DNA from: Pullichristensenella sp002068815
Lineage (GTDB): Bacteria > Bacillota > Clostridia > Christensenellales > Aristaeellaceae
NCBI GenBank assembly: GCA_040772885.1
Contig: JAXGXF010000001.1
Coordinates: 289,645-353,644, forward strand
Direction of reading: 5' to 3'
DNA: 64,000 nt
Shown here: positions 8,568-16,049 of the stretch, in pieces
Layout of the letters: each line of letters begins with the position of its first letter
Position numbering within the stretch: position 1 is the stretch's first letter
The notes under the pieces: generated by a model
Database searches by the model: none
The model's input: only the letters and a program-made list of their open reading frames with translations
Told to the model about the DNA's origin: nothing
Position numbers and translations under genes: made by a program

Positions 8568-9725
8568 TTATCTGTCAATGGCGACGGTCTCTCCGTTCAG
8601 AATGACGCGGTTTACGTGAAACATGTCGTCCACAAACACGAGGTTCGCCCGCTTGCCCGCCTCGATCGTGCCGACCTCGTCCCCCAGCCCCACGGCGTCC
8701 GCGGGGTTCCGCGCCGCCATCAAAAACGCCTGCGCGATGCCGCAGCCGGTGTGCGCCATGATGTTTCGGCAGGCGACGTCGAGCGTCAACTTGCTGCCGC
8801 ACAGGTCGCCGTTCGCGTCGAAATTCAGGTCCCGGATGTGGCGCAGGCGCTCGGGCGAGGTGCCGTCGCTCTTCGTGCTGTCGGTGATGAGTATCACCCG
8901 GTCGACGCCCTTCGCCCGCAGTATCAGCCGCTGCTGGTCCGCGCAGACGTGTATGCCCTCGGAGTCGCTGATCAGCTCCGCGTACACATCGGGGTCGGAC
9001 AGGCAGAACTCGTCCGGCCCGCTGCCGCGCGTGCCGCGCGGAACGGGAGCCCGGCCCGTGGCGTTCATGCAGTGGGTTTGAATTTTGAGGCCGTACCTCT
9101 TGAAGCGCCGCGCCTGCGCGGGCGTGGCCTCGGAATGCGCGAGCGCAAAGGCCGCGCGCGGGTTGACCTCCTTGGCGTAGCGCACGAAGTCCTCGACGCC
9201 CTCCATCTCGGGGGAAAACGCCCACACGCGCGCGAAATCGCCCGCGCGATCGACGATCTGCCGGTAGTCCTCCGCCTTCACGCCGAAGCGCCAGCGGTGT
9301 TTTTCGGGCATCGCGCCGTATTGGGGGTTCAGGTAGGGGCCCTCCATGTACAATCCGCCGATCGCCGCCGCCGCGCCGCCCCTTGCGCGGGCGGCCTTTA
9401 CCCGCTCGATCGCCGCGACAAACTCCGCCGGGTTCAGGTCGTGATACAGCGTCGGAAGAACCGTGGTTTCGCCGTGGCGCAGGAAGTGGGCGGCCGCCTG
9501 CTCCGGCGCCTCGTGAAACGCGTGGCTGCCGCTCCCGTGCACGTGGATGTCCACAAGGCCCGGCCCGACGTACAGCCCGCCGGCGTCGATCGTCGGCGCG
9601 CCCTCGGGAATCGGGACGTCGCCGGCCCCGCCCACGCAGGCGATGCGCTCCCCCTCGACGCCGATCGTGCCGTTCCACAGGATTCCGGTCTCCAGGACGA
9701 CCTTTGCATTCGCTATATAGACCAT
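8568..9725 (-). CDS. nagA: N-acetylglucosamine-6-phosphate deacetylase
   Basis: Encodes 385 residues of the amidohydrolase superfamily, removing acetate from GlcNAc-6-phosphate in the cytoplasm. Visible landmarks are HVHG (61-64), the metal-ligand Glu in YMEGPYLNP (E128), His197 in ALAHSEA, His218 in IQTHCMN and the catalytic Asp282 in LITDSTKSDG. The ATG at 9725 is preferred over one 30 bp upstream because GGAGGG precedes it at proper spacing. It starts 17 bp after the FGGY kinase stop. The acyl specificity could differ from acetyl, given the unusual operon. Confidence 0.9.
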   Translation of the reverse strand: MVYIANAKVVLETGILWNGTIGVEGERIACVGGAGDVPIPEGAPTIDAGGLYVGPGLVDIHVHGSGSHAFHEAPEQAAAHFLRHGETTVLPTLYHDLNPAEFVAAIERVKAARARGGAAAAIGGLYMEGPYLNPQYGAMPEKHRWRFGVKAEDYRQIVDRAGDFARVWAFSPEMEGVEDFVRYAKEVNPRAAFALAHSEATPAQARRFKRYGLKIQTHCMNATGRAPVPRGTRGSGPDEFCLSDPDVYAELISDSEGIHVCADQQRLILRAKGVDRVILITDSTKSDGTSPERLRHIRDLNFDANGDLCGSKLTLDVACRNIMAHTGCGIAQAFLMAARNPADAVGLGDEVGTIEAGKRANLVFVDDMFHVNRVILNGETVAIDR

Positions 9726-9742
9726 CTGCGATCCCTCCGCTT

Positions 9743-11197
9743 CTATTCGCGCCACAGCCGGAACTCCGCCTCGCGATATCTTTCATAGAGCCGCGCATAG
9801 CGCGCCCGCGCGCTTCCGGGGCGATACCGCTTTCGCGTGCCGACCTCGGGGAGGGCGTCCCACGAGAACTCCCCCGCTCCGATGCCCGCGAGCATCGCGG
9901 CGCCGACGCTGGCGACCTCCGCCGTCTCGGGAACCGCGATGTCCAAGCCGGTCGCGTCGGCGATGATCTGGCACCACAGATCGCTGTTCGCGCCGCCGCC
10001 GAACAGCGAGATCGCGTGCACGCTTCCGGCGGACCGCATCGCCTCCAGCAGTATCCGAATCTGGAACGCGACGCCCTCCATGACCGCGAGCGCGAAATCC
10101 CCGCGCCGCGTCGCGAGATTTGCGCCGAGGAAGCAGCCCTGCGAATCCGGGTAGAAGTCCGGGGAGCTCGGGCCGTTCAGATACGGATAGAACAGGAGGC
10201 CTCCGCCGGCCTCGAGCGCCCGCCGCGCCTCCTGATCGATCGCCGCGTAGGACATGCCCGGGAACATCTCGTTTCGAAGCCAGCGCATCGATGCGGCCGC
10301 CGTGTTGATCACGCCCTCGGTGACCCACGCGCCGGGCCGCACGTACGCCGACCAGCCGATGCGCGTGTCCCCCTCGGTGTGCGGCCGGTCCCAGGTTCGG
10401 CAGACGGCGGCGGCCGTTCCCAGCGAAATGGTCATCACGCCCTCGCCGAGGCCCGCGCCGAGCGACGCGCACCGCTGGTCCTGCGCGCCGACCGCGACGA
10501 CGCAATCCTCCCGCAGCCCCAGTTCCCGCGCGACCTCCGGCAGCACCGCGCCGACGGCCTCGCCGCTCCACAGAAGCGCCGGCAGCTTTTCCAGCGGCAC
10601 GCCGACCCCTTCGAGGACGCGATCGCTCCATTTGGCGTTCCGGATGTCGTACATCAGCGTGCCCGACGCCATCGTGTGGTCGGTCGCGCACCTGCCCGTA
10701 AGCCTCGCGAGCAGGAAATCCATCGGCATCAGCAGCTTGTGCGCGGCGTCGTATATCCCGGGGCAATTCTCCCGCAGCCAGAGGACCTTCGGCAGCGTGT
10801 ACGCCTCGTGTATGCGCTTGCCGGTCAGCGTGAACATGTCGCGCGTGCCGAAGGCGCGCTCGAGGGAGGCCGCCTGCTCCCCGGCGCGCACGTCCAGCCA
10901 GCTCAGCGCGTTGCACAGCGGGCGGAAATCCGCGTCGACCGGGACGACGGTGATGCCCTGCGAGCTCACGGAGACGCCGCGAATCTCCGCCGCGGGCAGC
11001 CCCGAGGCCGCGATCGCCTCCTTCGCGGTCTCCAGCGTCAGCGCCCACCACAGATTCGCGTCCTGCTCCGCCCACTTCTCCCGCGGCGTGAAAAGCCCGT
11101 ACTCCCTGTACGAATTCCCGACCTCTCGCAGCTTCGCGTCGTACAGTATGCTTCTGCACCCGGTCGTTCCGAGGTCGATCGCCAGATACAACGGCAT
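9743..11197 (-). CDS. FGGY-family carbohydrate kinase (xylulokinase-like)
   Basis: Encodes 484 residues, the usual FGGY length of about 490-510. The N-terminal ATPase motif AIDLGTTGCRS is at residues 6-16. The domain II motif GAQDQRCASLGAG and the C-terminal FGGGANSDLWCQIIADATG block are clear. The ATG at 11197 follows GGGGGAGGG. FGGY kinases phosphorylate sugars or polyols (xylulose, gluconate, glycerol, erythritol and others). The residues do not reveal the substrate. Placed after a sugar transporter and before nagA, it probably phosphorylates the imported compound, which would make the NagA and NagB-like substrates available. Confidence 0.9.
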   Translation of the reverse strand: MPLYLAIDLGTTGCRSILYDAKLREVGNSYREYGLFTPREKWAEQDANLWWALTLETAKEAIAASGLPAAEIRGVSVSSQGITVVPVDADFRPLCNALSWLDVRAGEQAASLERAFGTRDMFTLTGKRIHEAYTLPKVLWLRENCPGIYDAAHKLLMPMDFLLARLTGRCATDHTMASGTLMYDIRNAKWSDRVLEGVGVPLEKLPALLWSGEAVGAVLPEVARELGLREDCVVAVGAQDQRCASLGAGLGEGVMTISLGTAAAVCRTWDRPHTEGDTRIGWSAYVRPGAWVTEGVINTAAASMRWLRNEMFPGMSYAAIDQEARRALEAGGGLLFYPYLNGPSSPDFYPDSQGCFLGANLATRRGDFALAVMEGVAFQIRILLEAMRSAGSVHAISLFGGGANSDLWCQIIADATGLDIAVPETAEVASVGAAMLAGIGAGEFSWDALPEVGTRKRYRPGSARARYARLYERYREAEFRLWRE

Positions 11198-11217
11198 AGT
11201 CCCTCCCCCGTTCCCGC

Positions 11218-12168
11218 TCATCGGTCGAATCTGTACTTTGCCGCGCCGGTCTGCTCGTCGTAGGCCTCCATCGTGAACCGGCAGCCGGCGCGCCTCGCGA
11301 GCGCGTCCATGACGACCTCCGTCGAACAGGAATACCATTTCGACGGCGTGCGCCCCGTCGCGCGCAGATGGCGGACCGCCGGGCAGTACCGGACGGTCAC
11401 CTCGAGCGAATCCTCCCCGAGCCTCGTCTCCGCCGCGTCCTCCGCCTTTTCCCTCTTATAGGTGTCGATGATCTTCTCCTCGATCGCCCGGAGGCCCCTC
11501 TCGTCGATCGCCTTCAAAACGGGCCTGTAGACGTTCTGCGCGTAGCGGGTGAGGTATTCGACGAGCTCGGCCCTGCCGTACCTTTCGCCGACGTAGTCCA
11601 AGCCCATGTTCAGGCTGCTGTGGAAATCGCGGTGGAAGTACTCGTTCTCGGCCGCCCTGCGGTCCATGATCTCGGTGTTTTCGTCGACGATCACACGGCC
11701 GTCGAACACCTTCGGGTCGTAGATCAGCATCGAGCAGGACGCCCGATCGGTGCCGATGAAATTGTATATGTAGCACAGCCCCGCCTTTTCCGCCGCCAGC
11801 CTGTAGTAGTCGCAGTGCAGGCAGTAGCTGTGGTACGGCTCGATGCCGATCTCGTCCTTCAGCTCGAGCAGCCTGCCCTTCGAGGGGCAGCGGTGCATCG
11901 CGCACTGATACCACCCCGCCTTTTCGTTCAGGTACATCGTGAAATCGGCCGCTTCCTCGTTCAAGGTCCCCTTCCAATAGCTGAAGCAGCCGCGGATGCC
12001 TTCCTTCTCGAGGAACGAGATCAGCGGAATGCCCGTGCCGGAGGGCTGGAACAGATACTCCCAGAAGCGCGAGACCTCCTCCCGTCCGTGCTTCTCCTCC
12101 AGAAACGAGAACAGCTCGCTGTAGGATGGTATGAATTCCGTGCAGGAAATCACAGAGTACGCCCCCAT
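11218..12168 (-). CDS. Cys-rich protein of unknown function in the sugar operon
   Basis: Encodes 316 residues with 11 Cys and no signal peptide or membrane segment. The N-terminal half has C89/C94 (CAMHRCPSKG) and a C116-x2-C119 pair (YCLHCDYY), suggesting a metal or iron-sulfur site. The C-terminal half (about 190-316) has an acidic helical stretch followed by VRYCPAVRHL (C262) and C281. That pattern resembles the L-2-amino-thiazoline-4-carboxylic acid hydrolase-like family, but only weakly and from memory. It is co-directional with the transporter upstream and the FGGY kinase downstream (20 bp gap). The ribosome binding site before ATG 12168 is weak. I do not assign a function. Confidence 0.75.
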   Translation of the reverse strand: MGAYSVISCTEFIPSYSELFSFLEEKHGREEVSRFWEYLFQPSGTGIPLISFLEKEGIRGCFSYWKGTLNEEAADFTMYLNEKAGWYQCAMHRCPSKGRLLELKDEIGIEPYHSYCLHCDYYRLAAEKAGLCYIYNFIGTDRASCSMLIYDPKVFDGRVIVDENTEIMDRRAAENEYFHRDFHSSLNMGLDYVGERYGRAELVEYLTRYAQNVYRPVLKAIDERGLRAIEEKIIDTYKREKAEDAAETRLGEDSLEVTVRYCPAVRHLRATGRTPSKWYSCSTEVVMDALARRAGCRFTMEAYDEQTGAAKYRFDR

Positions 12169-12202
12169 TCTTCAAGGTTGCTTGGGTCGGAATCCCGAAA
12201 CA

Positions 12203-12230
12203 GGGCGGCTCCGCAGCTGCAGAACCGCCC
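12203..12230 (-). other. GC-rich hairpin between the binding-protein gene and the Cys-rich protein gene
   Basis: A GGGCGG...CCGCCC stem with an inner GCAGCTGC palindrome lies in the 138-bp gap after the binding-protein stop. It has no proper T tract. It may protect the 3' end of the abundant binding-protein mRNA or attenuate downstream expression. A copy of ACCACTGCAGT at 12256-12266 matches half of the palindrome at 13303-13318. Confidence 0.5.
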
Positions 12231-12306
12231 TTCCCTGTCGCATGGTCACGGCAAAACCACTGCAGTCAGAGTGCCGAAATCATGCCGGAGCCCCCCGCCC
12301 GGACGG

Positions 12307-13278
12307 TCAGCTGATGCGGGCCGCCACGACGCTCTCCCAGTCGAACTCGTTGATGTTCTCGGCGGTGAGCAGCGTGGGCTTGGACTCGTAGACCTTCGGA
12401 ATCTCCTCGCCCCTGAGCACCGCGGCAATCGCGTCGCAGGTGTCCTGCGCCTGCGTCACGGGAACGTTCGCGCACATGGCCATCCAGTTCTTGTCGCCGG
12501 CCTCGAGCCACTCAAAGCCCTCGGAGGCCCAGCCGGAGCAGATGACCACGCAGTCGGAATTCACCGCCTGCACGGCCGACAGCGCGCCCGCGCCGGTGTC
12601 GAAGTTGATGCCGTAGATGATGTCGAGATCGGGATTGGCGGTGAGTATGTTCTCCGCCGCGGCCATCGAATCGGTGCGGTTGGCCTTGCCGTCCTGCCGC
12701 GCGACGACGGTCACGTTCGGCAGCGCCTCGACGCAGGCCTGGAACTGGTCCGCCGCGGGCTGGCAGACGATCGGGGAGGGCGGGAAGTCGAGTATGGCGA
12801 CCTTGATCTCCGGATCGTCGGCCATGTTCTCGTTGATGTAATTGACCGCCCAGTCGCCGATGAGCTGCCCGTTCATCTTGTAATCGAAGATGACCTGCGT
12901 GGAGATGGTCTCGGTGGTCGCGCCGCCGTCGTAGCACAGGACCGGTATGCCGGCCCCCACCGCGCGGTCGATGACGTCGTTGAGCGCGTCCGGGCTCGCG
13001 ACGGCAATCGCGATCACATCGACGCCGCGCGTGATGAAGTCCTCCACCTGCTGAATCTGCTTGTTGATGTCGCCGTCGGCATCCTGAATGATCATCTCCC
13101 AGCCCTGCGCGGCGCCGTAGTTCGTGAAGGTCGCCTCGAGGTCGACGTAGTACTCGTCCCTGCGGTAGTAGAGGTCCACGCCGATGACCGGCTTGTCTTC
13201 CGCCAGCGCCGTCGCCGCGAACAGCAACATCGACAGCACGATGCTCAGGATAACCACCATCGAAATCGTCTTCTTCAT
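12307..13278 (-). CDS. sugar ABC transporter substrate-binding protein (RbsB-like)
   Basis: Encodes 323 residues of the type 1 periplasmic binding protein fold. The start ATG 13278 is preceded by GGAGGG 7 nt upstream. Residues 1-26 are a signal peptide ending ALA-ED. The mature protein opens with KPVIGVDLYYR, then VDVIAIAVASPDAL and GIPVLCYDG, as in ribose/galactose-type binding proteins. There is no lipobox Cys at the cleavage site, unlike most monoderm binding proteins. It is encoded last among the transporter genes, 63 bp after the ATPase gene, with a perfect palindrome in the gap. Confidence 0.9.
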   Translation of the reverse strand: MKKTISMVVILSIVLSMLLFAATALAEDKPVIGVDLYYRRDEYYVDLEATFTNYGAAQGWEMIIQDADGDINKQIQQVEDFITRGVDVIAIAVASPDALNDVIDRAVGAGIPVLCYDGGATTETISTQVIFDYKMNGQLIGDWAVNYINENMADDPEIKVAILDFPPSPIVCQPAADQFQACVEALPNVTVVARQDGKANRTDSMAAAENILTANPDLDIIYGINFDTGAGALSAVQAVNSDCVVICSGWASEGFEWLEAGDKNWMAMCANVPVTQAQDTCDAIAAVLRGEEIPKVYESKPTLLTAENINEFDWESVVAARIS

Positions 13279-13302
13279 GGGATTGCCCTCCATTATTATT
13301 TG

Positions 13303-13318
13303 TACCACTGCAGTGGTA
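13303..13318. promoter_or_regulatory. perfect 16-bp palindrome between the ATPase and binding-protein genes
   Basis: The sequence TACCACTGCAGTGGTA is a perfect dyad in the 63-bp gap, 24 bp upstream of the binding-protein start. It could be an operator or an mRNA hairpin that raises binding-protein expression relative to the ATPase. Confidence 0.5.
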
Positions 13319-13341
13319 GATCGCGCGTTTGCCTCATCGCA

Positions 13342-14832
13342 TCATGCGATCGCGATGTTCAGTATCGCCTCCTGCGAGAAGTTCTCGCGGGCGATTTCCC
13401 CGGAGATGGTGCCGTCGCGCATCACGTAGATGCGGTCGCACACGCCGATCAGCTCGGGCATGTCCGAGGAAATCATGATGACCGCCTTCCCCTGCTGCGC
13501 CATCTGGCACATCAGCTTGTAGATTTCCGCCTTCGCGCCGACGTCGATGCCCCGGGTCGGCTCGTCCATGATCATGATGTCCGAATCGACCGCCAGCCAC
13601 TTCGCCAGGACCACCTTCTGCTGGTTTCCTCCGGAGAGCAGCCTGGTCTCCTTCTCCTCGTTCGGCGTCGAGATGGCGAGCTTTTTGATCATGGTCCAGG
13701 CGAGCTCCCGCTCCCTGCGCTCGTTCATCAGGCCCTTGACGCACACGTTGTCCAGGTCCACGAGGCTCACGTTGTGCTTGACGCTCATGCCGAGCACGAG
13801 CCCCTGCTGCTTGCGGTCCTCCGAGACGAACGCGATCCTGTGCCGAATCGCGTCGCGCACGGAATTGAAGTGAACCTCTTTGCCGTTGACGAAGATCTGT
13901 CCGGACGTGATCCTGTCGGCGGCGAATATGGCGCGCGCCGTCTCGGTGCGCCCGGCGCCCACGAGCCCCGCGAAGCCCACGATTTCGCCGTGGCGCACGT
14001 GCATGTTGATGTCCTGAAGCACGCCCTCCCGCGCAAGGCCCCTGACCTCCAGCGCGACGTCGGTGATCTCGGCGGGCAGCTTCGGATACTCGTTGCCCAG
14101 TTCCCGGCCGACCATCAGCGAGATCAGCTGCTCGCGGTCGACCTCGGAGATCGGCAGCGTCCGGATGTGCGCGCCGTCGCGCAGCACCGAAACCGTGTCC
14201 GCGATTTTGAAGATCTCGTCCATCCGGTGCGAGATGTAGATCACCGTGATGCCGCGCTCCTTGAGGTTGGCGATGATGTCGAACAGGCATTCCAGCTCGT
14301 TTTCCGTAAGCGTCGCGGAGGGCTCGTCCATGATGATCAGGTCCGCGCGGAAGGACAGCGCCTTGCAGATTTCGACGATCTGCTTCTGCGCGATGCTCAG
14401 GCGGGAGACCTCCTCGTCGACATCCAGCTTGATGTGCAGTTCGTCGATCAGCTTCTTCGCCTCGCGCCGCATGGCCGACCAATTCACCAGGCCCGATTTC
14501 GAGGACTGCGGCCTCCCTAAGAATATGTTCTCGGCGATGGTCAGCGTCTCGACGAGCTTCAGTTCCTGATGCACGACGCTCAGGCCCAGCCTCTGGGCGT
14601 CCAACGGCTTTTCGACCCGGACCTTCTTTCCCTTGAACAGGAAGTCGCCGCTCGTGGCCTGATAGACGCCGGTCAGTATCTTGATCAGCGTCGACTTCCC
14701 CGCGCCGTTTTCCCCGACGAGCGCGTGCACGCTGCCGCGCCGAACCTGAAAGCTGACCTCGCAGAGCGCCCGGACACCGGGGAACTCCTTCGTTAGCCCG
14801 CGTATATCGAGTATCACTTCCGGGTTGTCCAT
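13342..14832 (-). CDS. sugar ABC transporter ATP-binding protein (RbsA/MglA-like, duplicated ATPase)
   Basis: Encodes 496 residues, the normal length for a fused pair of ATPase domains. The first half has Walker A GENGAGKST (40-48), a signature LSIAQKQ and Walker B LIIMDEPSA. The second half has the degenerate P-loop GLVGAGRTE, signature LSGGNQQK and Walker B IMIMDEPTRG typical of the CUT2 family. It energises uptake through the permease encoded 13 bp upstream. CUT2 systems commonly carry monosaccharides such as ribose, galactose or xylose; the substrate here is unknown. Confidence 0.95.
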   Translation of the reverse strand: MDNPEVILDIRGLTKEFPGVRALCEVSFQVRRGSVHALVGENGAGKSTLIKILTGVYQATSGDFLFKGKKVRVEKPLDAQRLGLSVVHQELKLVETLTIAENIFLGRPQSSKSGLVNWSAMRREAKKLIDELHIKLDVDEEVSRLSIAQKQIVEICKALSFRADLIIMDEPSATLTENELECLFDIIANLKERGITVIYISHRMDEIFKIADTVSVLRDGAHIRTLPISEVDREQLISLMVGRELGNEYPKLPAEITDVALEVRGLAREGVLQDINMHVRHGEIVGFAGLVGAGRTETARAIFAADRITSGQIFVNGKEVHFNSVRDAIRHRIAFVSEDRKQQGLVLGMSVKHNVSLVDLDNVCVKGLMNERRERELAWTMIKKLAISTPNEEKETRLLSGGNQQKVVLAKWLAVDSDIMIMDEPTRGIDVGAKAEIYKLMCQMAQQGKAVIMISSDMPELIGVCDRIYVMRDGTISGEIARENFSQEAILNIAIA

Positions 14833-14845
14833 ATCCGACGCCTCC

Positions 14846-15829
14846 TCACTTGCTGGCCGCCTGGCGCCGCTGCTTGTAGACGTCGACGCCGATCGCCAGG
14901 ATCAGAACCATGCCCTGCACGACCTGCTGCAGGTAGGAGTCGACGTTGATCAAGGTCATGCCGTTTGTCAGCAGCCCCACGAAGATCGCGCCCAATATGA
15001 CGCCCAGCGCCTTTCCCTTGCCGCCGGTCAGCGAGATGCCGCCCAGCACGCAGGCGATGACCGCCTGAAACTCAAAGCCCATGCCGCCGGAGGGCTGGCC
15101 GGAATTCAGGCGCGACACGAGTATGACGCCGGTCAGCGCCGCGAAGATGCCGCCCAGCACGAACACGGTCGAGACGATCAGCCGCACGTTGATGCCGGAG
15201 AGATGCGCCGCCTCCTGGTTGCCGCCGGTCGCGTACACGAAGCGGCCGAACTTCGTCTTCTTCGATACGAACGATATGACGACGTAGACCGCGATCATGA
15301 TCACGACGGGCCACGGGACGGCGTTTAGCAGATGCCCGCGGCCGATCCACGCGACGGAGGCGGGGATTTTGCTGACGGGGTAGGAATTCGTGATGACGTA
15401 GCACAGGCCGCGCGCGATGTACTGCATGCCGAGCGTCGCGATGAAGCCGGGCAGGCGGAATACGGTGATCATGCAGCCGTTGACGGCGCCCAGGAGTATC
15501 CCCATCAGGAAGGTGAGGGCCCCCGCCGCGGCCGGCGCCATGCCCCAGTCCACCATGCCCTTTGCGAATACGATGCCGGCGAGGCCGACCAGCGCGCCCA
15601 GCGAGAGGTCGAGGTACCCGGAGCAGATGATGAAATACTGCCCGGCCGCGAGTATCGCAACCATCGAGACCTGCCGGAGCACGTTCATGAAGTTGTTGTA
15701 GGACATGAAGTTCGGCGCGATGAGCCACCAAACCAGAACCAGAAGCAGTATCGGGATCAGTATGACGTAGTCCGAGACAAACCGCATGAGCTTTACGCTC
15801 GCTTCGCTGCGGCGGACGACCTTTTCCAT
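14846..15829 (-). CDS. sugar ABC transporter permease (RbsC-like)
   Basis: Encodes 327 residues with about eight to ten hydrophobic segments. The family motif is visible as IFVGLLTNGMTLINVDSYLQ near the C-terminus and SLGALVGLAGIVFA in the first half. The start at ATG 15829 is chosen because GGGGGAA lies 8 nt upstream and the coding signal begins there; the open frame extends 59 codons further upstream without protein-like sequence. It is the first gene of the operon, giving the order permease, ATPase, binding protein, the reverse of many rbs/xyl operons. Confidence 0.93.
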   Translation of the reverse strand: MEKVVRRSEASVKLMRFVSDYVILIPILLLVLVWWLIAPNFMSYNNFMNVLRQVSMVAILAAGQYFIICSGYLDLSLGALVGLAGIVFAKGMVDWGMAPAAAGALTFLMGILLGAVNGCMITVFRLPGFIATLGMQYIARGLCYVITNSYPVSKIPASVAWIGRGHLLNAVPWPVVIMIAVYVVISFVSKKTKFGRFVYATGGNQEAAHLSGINVRLIVSTVFVLGGIFAALTGVILVSRLNSGQPSGGMGFEFQAVIACVLGGISLTGGKGKALGVILGAIFVGLLTNGMTLINVDSYLQQVVQGMVLILAIGVDVYKQRRQAASK

Positions 15830-15934
15830 CGGTGATTCCCCCTTCATGTCTGCGCAAGGGCATGGCCCAAGGCCGGCGCGCCCCGCGGCAATGCCGGACG
15901 AATATTCGCCCGTCCACACAAATCTTCCGGCTAA

Positions 15935-15987
15935 ATTATCGCATTTCGCGGCACTTTTTGCAATTTCAATAATCAAACCTTTGTTTG
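15935..15987 (-). promoter_or_regulatory. promoter and candidate operators of the sugar operon
   Basis: On the minus strand TTGCAA (15963-15958) and GATAAT (15940-15935) are 17 bp apart. Immediately upstream, CAAAC-N4-GTTTG at 15974-15987 is an inverted repeat. Downstream, in the leader, CGAATATTCG at 15899-15908 is a perfect 10-bp palindrome. The promoter lies after the response-regulator terminator, so the transport and catabolic operon is transcribed separately from its presumed regulator. Confidence 0.65.
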
Positions 15988-16006
15988 GAAAATCAATCAA
16001 GAACAT

Positions 16007-16038
16007 AAAAAACGCCGCGCGGCCCGCGCGGCGCGGCG
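16007..16038 (-). terminator. terminator after the response-regulator gene
   Basis: An 8-bp GC stem (16013-16020 with 16031-16038) around a 10-nt loop is followed on the minus strand by six T residues (16012-16007). It separates the two-component genes from the sugar operon. Confidence 0.85.
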
Positions 16039-16049
16039 AAGGAGGAGCG

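Noticed and set aside
11368..14520. Plus-strand open frame of about 1050 codons
   Set aside because: It is antisense to the binding-protein, ATPase and Cys-rich genes, has no ribosome binding site and reads as Arg/Val/Asp-rich sequence without domains: a GC-driven shadow.
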